64,000 nucleotides of DNA from Sipunculus nudus (lineage: Eukaryota; Annelida; Sipuncula; Golfingiida; Sipunculidae), in NCBI GenBank assembly GCA_026874595.1, contig CM049308.1, positions 78,540,124-78,604,123 of the forward strand. Direction: 5' to 3'. Below the pieces are notes generated by a model. That model saw only the letters and a list, made by a program, of their open reading frames with translations, made no database searches and was not told the origin of the DNA. Position 1 is the stretch's first letter; each line of letters starts with the position of its first letter. Shown one piece after another: positions 15,601 through 24,600 of this stretch. Both the position numbers and the translations under genes were made by a program.

Positions 15601-18600
15601 GATGATCAATCATGAAATTCCAACTGATTCCCAACACTTTACAATACTGCTAATTACAGCAGATCTTGTTCATTTCATTGTAACAAAAACTGTATACTCA
15701 CAGACAGTTCACAGTAGTTTGTAAGAGCACTGGCTTCTTGCTGTGACAAGTCTTCCAATGTTGAATGCACCGAATGCTTGTAGGCCACGTAGAGAGGGAA
15801 ATTAATCAGGAAGATCCTTGTAACGAACTGTAACAATCTATCCTTTTCATCCATATCCCACACTTCTCCTGGCTTCTCATCCTCATCGTCACCATCATCT
15901 TTCTTATCATCCTCCATCTTTCCTTCATCTTCTTTTTCTTTTTTATCTTTATCATCTCCATCATCTTTTTCCTTAGACTTCTCTTCTTTACTCTCCTCTG
16001 GTTTCCCTGCATCTTTTATCTCTGCATCCCCCTCTGGGGGTACCCTGTTTGCTTTCTCACAGTCCTCTGGAAGTGTCTGTAGGTACTTTATGGCAAGGTT
16101 CAGAATCACTTGAACTATATTGTTCACATGTTCAAAGTTTTTGCAGTCCTTGTAGCAGCACATGCACTGCCTAGAACAGAAGATAGAGATGGCTCAGAAA
16201 TAAATAAACCATTAGATAATAAGACTGCAAACAGGATATAACAAGAGCACCACAAGTGGTGCATGATATGCCCATCCCATATCTTGCCACCTTTGACCTT
16301 TTAAAATATGTGTATATTTTACTGAGTATGTAACTCAAGTGGGAAATTTTACTGGTTAATATTTGTAACGAGTTTCATGAAAATCAATAATATTTTTGGC
16401 AAGTCATCATCAAGCAACCTGGTGAAACCTACCTCATTAAATATGCATGGATTTTAAAATTTAACTTAGATGAGATTTTAAATTAATTTTGAGTTTTATC
16501 AAAATCCCTCAGCTTCCTGGTAAGTTATTGTAACAACACCAAAAAGTAGACTAGTGACCTCTGATGTTATTAAATATGCATCGATAATTATGAGCTCATA
16601 TTTGAACTCAGGTGAGATAATTTATTGGTAAACAGTTATGTTGAGTTTTGAGAAAATCCACCAAAGCCCTGTTACACTAGAATGGCTCAGGTGAGATAAT
16701 TTATTGGTAAACAGTTATGTTGAGTTTTGTGAAAATCCACCAAAGCCCTGTTACACTAGAATGGCTTTGTTTTTGCAGAGTCTCCCCCTATGGGCCATCC
16801 CAAAACATTAGGGGAAACATATGCACTATCACAAAACAATGATTCTAGATTAAAGCAGATTTGACCTTGAAGATGAAGATCAAGGTCATGGGTTTCAAAC
16901 TCCTCTGAGATTTTGGTAAGAACAATGAGAGTTCAAAATTTTGGAGGAAAATATGCAGCCTTTCAAAAGTTTTCGCGTTCACAAGACAATTTCTCTAATT
17001 TGGCAGATTTGAATCAAGGTCACGGTCAAGGTCACCGGGTTTCAATATCCTCAGAGAACTTGGTAGGAACAACTGGTTTACGAAATTTGAGGACAAAATA
17101 ATAAACACTTCATAAGTTATGAGGTTCACAAATATTCTACATTTCGGAAGATCTGACCTTGAAGATGAAGGTCAAGGTCACCGGTTTTCGAGCTCTTCCA
17201 AGATTTTTGCATGAAGAATGAGCGTTTAAAATTTTGGAGGAAAGGTATTGCATTCACAAGATATCCTATAGATGACAACTCCCCTGGAAGGGGGGGGGGG
17301 GGGAAACAAAAATAATCATGGGGACATTTAAAAGTCAACGGACGGACAGACTGTGGATATACTGTAATACATTCCATCAAAGATTGGTGTATAATAATGA
17401 GAGTGGTCTCACATATTAATTCTGTATAAGCTTTCTCAGATATTTTACTGGTTATCAATTTTAAGACCATCAACATGAGCATGTCAGAACAGTAAAGATT
17501 ATCTAAAAATAAATTCCTCATACCACAAATGTGTCTGAACAGTTCTAAAAACCATCTGGTAAATATTTTTTTTATGGATCAGACAAAAGCTTCCATGTAT
17601 CTTATTCACTGGTACAGTGAGACCCAGTGCTGCAGATACCCCTACAGGGCCGACACCTCTCTTAATGAAAAGTCTTTGGGTTGACCAAATGTTAAACTAT
17701 TTAATTATAGTACCCCTCTGGAGAGGACACCAACTATAGAGTGTCCTCACAACAGTTTAAATTACCCACACAAACAAACTTTCAAGAGGCCGCTGTGACT
17801 GGTGTAAATTTTGTCATAAACAAGGGACCCATGGGTCACGGCGCTCAGCTGTTATATAGGATAAAAAATATGATTTGGGAAACAGGCATATGCTGGTTTT
17901 GTGTGGTAATAAATATAAGCTTTATTATGAGTTGTTGGTGTTTAGCTTATGTATGATTTTGATAGTATTTTTGGAGACAGGGAAGAGGATTGATTTATTT
18001 TATTAACAAATGGAGTGCTATTGTCACACAGATTTTGACTTGGCCATATAACTTATAAGCAGCACATATAATAAAAGAGTTTAACTATTTATTAAAATTT
18101 AATAACAAATATTGTGCCAATATAATTTTTATTAAAAATAATAGACAATCATATGATTTTTTTAATAAAATCTAACTGAACTAATGATTAAAATAATATT
18201 ATAGAATATATGCATTCATGAATACATTTTGAAAGTATTTGCACTAGTATTCAAATACTTTCATTTTTACCTGAATTCCCATTCTTATGCAAGAAATTTT
18301 ATAATGGAGTACATATTCATATTCATATACATTTGCAAAGTATTTGCACCATGTCTGGTATTTATTCAGTTTTAGCCAAACAATGATGTTGAGAATCCAG
18401 AATATAAACAAAGGACCCATGGGTCACGACAAAAGTTTGAAATTTTTGCAAATACAAAATATGAAAAATTGTAATATTTTATATTTATATAAGCATATGA
18501 GAAGCTAAGAGGAAAGGGCCCTCCTACTTGGTTATAGTAAAGTTCTCAATATATGATTGCAAACTAATACTCTGACAAGACTGTCATGAAGAAAAACAGT

Positions 18601-21600
18601 AAAAGTTTTGAGATACTGTGATGCATATGAAAAATTTACAGATGGACAGGCAAGTGGACAGAATGGACTAATACCTTCATTTCACTTTCAAAGGAATAAT
18701 GCATTTAAGTTTATATATAAGCCTATTTTTTAGCATATCCACTTTTTTCATTAATAGTTTTTATCTGATTCATTTTTTTTATTTACAAGTGTTATAAATT
18801 TGTAATATAAAAGTGAAAATATAAGTTAAAATATTAGAATTCTAAGTTGCAATCATTATATATCCAGATTGTAGCTCACATTGGGTCATATTATGCATAC
18901 ACATATATTTTATTATTTTTAAATCAAATGTTTAAACTGAATGTAAAAGAAAATAATGCCACAACATGGCATCTACAAAATTATTCGGATTTGAAACAAG
19001 GATGGAGACAGCTTGTTGACTATAGTTTTAATAATTTGACTGAATATATATTTAAATGCAATGTAAATGCTGAAGATCTGGATCAACTCTATTTCTTTAA
19101 AAAGAATTCTTTTTTCTCGAAAGAAATTTTACATGACTGGTGTAAATTTAATTATCATACCCCAGACACCACAAATGATTATTTAAATCAATCCTTGTGG
19201 ATTAACTCCCACCTTAAAATATGTGGGCAAATGGTATTTAATAAAATCTGGTATAATGCAGGTATTAGATATATCCACAATTTAACAAAGAAAGTAAACA
19301 ATTCTTATGTATTCTACACTCCTGGGGAAATGAGACAGACTTATGGCATTGATATAAAAATAATGACATATAATAGTATTATTCACTCAATACCAGCAAA
19401 ATGGAAACAAGAAATAAGAAACAACCAAGACGATTATACCTCAGTATTTAAAATTAATAACATTCTACAAATGACAAAACCTGTAAAAACTATATATATA
19501 AAACTCATAGAAAGGAGATATCTACACCCAGAAAATAGTATTTTATTGTGGCATCAAGATATTGTGGATTGTGATAAAGATAGAGTACTCCAGGCTTTTA
19601 AAAACATATATTCAATAACTATATCAACAAAACTTCAATACTTTCAGTTTAAGATATTACATAGAATTCTTGCATTAAATCCATTTCTGGTAAAAGCTGG
19701 TATTAAAGAGCACGAGTACTGTTCCTTTTGTAAAAAAGAGAAGGAGACACTGTTACACATTTTTCATGACTGTAGTTTTGTGAAACAGTTATGGCATGAT
19801 GTATGTAAGTGGTTAAGGAATCTGGATCTTCCAATCACCCTTTCACATACAGTGATACTTCTTAATGTAAGTACAGATCAGTTGCTGGATAAAGTTATAT
19901 TGATTGTAAAGTATTATATATATATTACAAAATGCAAAGAAGAATCGTTGTGTATTAACAGTGCAGTTAAACTGATTAAGAATTATTACTCTGTCGAAAA
20001 ACAGGTGGCAATATCTAAAGGAAAACTTTTAAAACATGAAACCATCTGGACCAGACTAAAAATGATTGTGGGTTCAGAAAATTAAATTGAAAATTAATAA
20101 TACTTTGAATTTGCAATGCCAACTGACCATTGTGGTCAGAGTTAGTTTATTTTATTGATGTCTGCCATATGCTACATACCTACTGACACATTTTTTATGC
20201 AATATACTTAATATCATGCATTTTTCATTATATTATAAGTATGTTAAAAATTATTTGCATGGTGATGAAAGATATTCTTCATGTTTGTTTATGTTCATGT
20301 CACCTTGTTTTATATGGTCTGTTTTTGTATGTTATTGTGTATATATGTATGTATGTTTTCTTTGTAATAAAAAAAAAAAAAAAAAAAAAAAAAATTATTC
20401 CTTGAATTCCTATTAAAAAGTTTTGCACATTGGAGTTTTCAGGACAAGCTTTATTTTATTCACCGAAATAAAATAAAAGATTCAGTAAATTTGATAAAAT
20501 AAAAACATCTTTTCAAATAAAGTATACAAACTGTTGGTTGAATGTGGGACAAACAATATCATTATGCTAATTACAATCTCAGCTATAATTAATAACTGGA
20601 ATTAATAGTCAATTTCACACCTGGTGAAGTTTTACTCTTCTGAAGTAAAGCATTACTTATCTGATGAACATCCATACTTTCATAGCAATACATCACTTTG
20701 TGGACACAATTTAATGTGCACTTTAATCATTGTAACCCTGGTGGTACAATACAAAATCTAAATTGTAGCATGTCCAAGAATAAAATAAAATACAGAAAAT
20801 TATAACATTCATCTAGTTTATGCACCAGCTGGGGGGGGGGGGGGGGGGGGGAGGGTTGAGTGCAGGGCAGAGGAGAAGCCTGCTAGTAGTGGCCAAGCTG
20901 GGTCAAGGCAAGCTGCCTGGGGTGGGTTACATAATGCAAGTGAAGGCTGTACTACTAGGTGGGCCAGATATAAACAACACTTGACATGGTGTATGAAAAC
21001 TTGAATAAAAGCTACTCTTTTCAAACAATTTCTTTGAAATTTCAGATTTTAAAAGATTAAATCCTTATGTATATATGCTGTGAAAATTAAATCAACAGTG
21101 CTTACAGGGAAAAAACGTGCCACTGCCAAAGCTGGACAAAATTTAAGGTATTAATTTTTTATTTATGCTAACTTGAAAAATTTGCTAAATTCAGATCTAA
21201 TTTTGGGCAAACAACTGAATCTTGATTAAATAAAGTTATATTCCTGAAAAAAAGTCTTCAGCTTCAGCAATTCTCATGTTAAGTGAGCAAATATATTTCC
21301 TGATTTTTAAAAAATTGCATTATATTTGGGCCTATAACTTCAAAATAATACCCAATACTAACTTAATTTTAGGTATGTGCACAGAAAATGTATGGAAGAA
21401 TATGAATACTAAATATGATCAAAAACAGATCAGTGGTTTTGATATTAGGCAGACTTGAAGTGTAACAATTGCTTTTTTATGGAAAACGGAGGTTTTTCCT
21501 TAATATCTCGAAGGAACGAAGTTCTAATGACCCAATTTTCGGTATGGTAGGAGATTTTGGGGACATCTAATGGTATGCAGAATTTTGGATTCGTAGGTCC

Positions 21601-24600
21601 AACGGTTTTAAAATGTGCCCTGTTAACGGACGGACGGCTGGACGGCCGGACGGACAAAGGACCACGACTATAGCTCAGATGACTTATAGTCAGCTGAGCT
21701 AAAAATGTTTTAACAAATACCTTCTGCTTCTGGTAACCCCCTCATCCCTTTAAATATTTTCATTATTAAGAATAAGACAGATAGTCATCAAAATGATACA
21801 GGAGTCATTTCTTTTTGGTGACTGATGCCACCTATTTATTTCACATTATATTTCCTGGACAAAACCAATCAATGTTAGTGTAGCATGCTTATCAGAGCTA
21901 TAAGTCTCTGTCTTTATTAACTTGTGATCACCAAGAATCTTTTTGTTAAAGGGACCTACTGGTATCCTGATATCTGACATCTTTTAACTTAAGAAACTCC
22001 CTTGAACCTAAAAATTTGGCAGAAAATACTGATCTGACAGAAGACAGGCTTTTCATTCTGTTTATTTCCATGTGTCCATAATATACGAGGGGCCTGCTAA
22101 AATAATCCAAACACAATCAACAAGGACACCTGGTGAGAAGTCAGAGGAACCAGAGTTTTGCAAATGGCATTTGTAACTAGTGATCTTTCAACCTTTGCAC
22201 ATATGCAACTAACCACCTTCAGTTAAATGTTTTATCATTATAATGGGTGCATGTATCATGTCAACCAAAAGCTTGCAGATGAAAAAGGCTTGGACATATG
22301 TCACATTATATACAAACATTCCTTAGCATGAATTACCTGCAGTTCATTAATTAGTGCAAAGAGTAAGCCAGATATCCCATAAATTATTTATACTTAACAC
22401 AGGTGACCTGTGCCCTGCTGGTTATGACTTCTGCCCTGCTGATTATGACTTCTGCTGTGCTAGTATGACTTGCACCAAGCTGATATTACTTATACAAGGA
22501 TGGCACACAAACATACATCACTACAGCTCAATTACAATTTGATTGAAATAAGTATCAAAATTTGAAAATTATCATTTATTTGAATACTCACCTTGCCTGC
22601 CAGGCCTGCACATACAACATGACCTCAAACACCTCCTCCTTCCGGAGCTGCAGCCCACCAGGCTTCTGAACTCTCTCATCATCTGCAGAGAAAAATGTTA
22701 TATTCACCATCATACAAACAATTTACATACATAAAGATCTGCAAAAATAATCACATTATAAATCAGCATCATAGGTATTATTACTAGTTAATGTATAAAA
22801 TGATATGAGATATTGATATTATATAATTCAAACCTTTAATGTGCTACAAAACTTTATTTTGAACAAGTCTGTAATTCAAGTCCTCAAAGGCATTAGGCAC
22901 CAAGCATCCCTGTGAATTTGGAAAAGATAAAGGGTATTCTGTTTGTGAAAATGTTTGTGACATCTCTGATTATGGTCTGGCCTGCATCACAGGATCTGGT
23001 GGATGTGCAACTTTATGGGGAAGGAGCCCTCATAGGCCCAAATGATCCCTGTGAACAGCATGAGGCTCAGCTGACTAGGAAAACATTCAGAAAAGGAATT
23101 TTTTTCAATGTTAAATTCTGTAGGTGGTATCCCCATTGAACTTAAGCATAGCTCAGAGGATTTGGGTAACAGAGACCTAGTTTAAGGGTCTGTCTAAAAC
23201 GCGGAGAATCTGCGGAGAGATGGAGAATTCGCGGAGAATTCGTGGAGAATTTGCGGAGTTTTTATTTGCAATGAAACTCTTTAATACACATTAAAATCAC
23301 TTATTATCTGCAACTATATATTATTCTTAACATATTCGTTCACTGTTAAATGACCAAAATAATTTAAAATCTGTACATTCACGTAACATTCAGCTCTCTC
23401 TGTTCTTTTGGCAAGCAAGTTCTTCTCCGATAAGATTTTATTTGTGCCACGCCAGTGACAACAAATAGCATCAGGAGATTGTAGGCCTTTTTGTCATTGC
23501 AAATGCAGCTGATTTTTGTTTCATTCCAGAAATTAAACAAATTGAACATTTTAAACAGAGTTTGATGCAAAAGCACTTGGTCTCTTGTTTCAGTTCAGGG
23601 ATGAATTTACTATCATATTATAAAACAAAACTTTCTCTTAGAATACCAAAGCCTAAATATAATGCAACTGTAACCATTGGGACTGAATGTTAATGTGGCT
23701 TAGGAGAGTGTTCGAAGACAAGGTTGGGTTTGATAAAAAAAAGAGTAATAAGTGGTTTCATTTAAAATGTGCATTTGTCTTTAAAATAAATAAAACAATC
23801 AATGAAATGGTTTTGTGAAGATTGTACAAATAATTTCTTTACTATTGCTGTATGTGTACATTGTGCTATATTTTTTATTTATTATTATTATTATTATTGT
23901 ACTTTGTATCGTTATGGTCAGAAAGAAGTTTGATGTATTTTGTACAGACTATAAAAAAATATAATTCTTAACTGTAATCACAATATATATTTACTATTTT
24001 TCTTTTATTTTATATAATCCTTATGCCAAGTTGACTCATTAGCTTAAAGGTACACTCATCGTTTGTGTAAAAAGTAAAATGTACGTAACACATTCACCTG
24101 GGGGTGAGTCCACATTGTTAAGCATAAAATGCTCAGTTATATACAGATTTTTCAATTTTTTCGGTAATTTAACAGTGCGCAAAAATGTTAAGTGTAATAT
24201 AGTTGGAGATTTTAAAGTGTATTTAAAAGTATCATTGCATATAAAAACTCTCCGCTAATTCTCCGCGAATTCTCCATCTCTCCGCGAATTCTCCGCGTTT
24301 TAGACAGACCCCTAGTTTAAGAATATATTTTTTGTGGACCTCCATGGATGTCAAGTTAGAAGATTCTAGATGCAACGGTTACAATTTGTGCCATGTTAAC
24401 AGACAACCACATCTTTGAAGGTCTCAAGAAAAAATCAAATGAATGTAGGTGGCGCCACCAGACTGCAGAAACTGATGAAACACTCCATGATCAATATGCA
24501 TGCAAAAAATCATTGTGATCAATGCAATAGTTGTTCAGATACTTGAGCTTCTGTATCAAATTTTCCATTATTCTGGGAGGCGCAGGTCGAAATCAGCTGA

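Larger units (their letters stand above)
13470..15701 (-). other. USP34: USP34 intron 3 to 4 interval with transposons
   Basis: 2.2-kb intron. It holds a mariner-like fragment at its exon-4 side (13,499-13,670, ACAGTAGAATCTCCCTATAA), a family-C Helentron-like 5' fragment (13,811-13,909) and a complete hAT-like element (14,325-15,498). The rest is plain AT-rich sequence. Confidence 0.6.
17820..21701 (-). mobile_element. Helentron/HINE-like element, family C copy 1 (interrupted by a LINE)
   Basis: Minus-strand element. 5' end at 21,701 is TAGCTCAGCTGACTATAAGT with the inverse arm CTGAGCTA, then GTCCGTCC-rich sequence and a 680-bp body unit. 3' end at 17,820 is CAGCTGAGC (inverse of the 5' end), a hairpin around GACCCATGGGTC and CCTTGT. 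From about 20,440 to 21,660 it is closely similar, inverted, to 48,650-51,345 of copy 2. A LINE 3' end (18,838-20,394) lies within the span. A second 3' terminus (18,408-18,432) suggests either two elements or an internal truncation, so the left boundary is uncertain. Confidence 0.65.
16171..22591 (-). other. USP34: USP34 intron 2 (6.4 kb, repeat-filled)
   Basis: The intron between exons 3 and 2. From left to right: family-D monomers, a 79-bp duplication, a CAAGGTCA-rich array, family-C termini, an L1/Tx1 LINE end, the rest of family-C copy 1, then about 900 bp of unique-looking sequence with one small minisatellite. Confidence 0.7.

Noticed and set aside
18790-20420. Target-site duplication of the LINE (GAATTC near both ends)
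   Set aside because: Only six bases, not flush with the poly-A, and expected by chance in AT-rich sequence.
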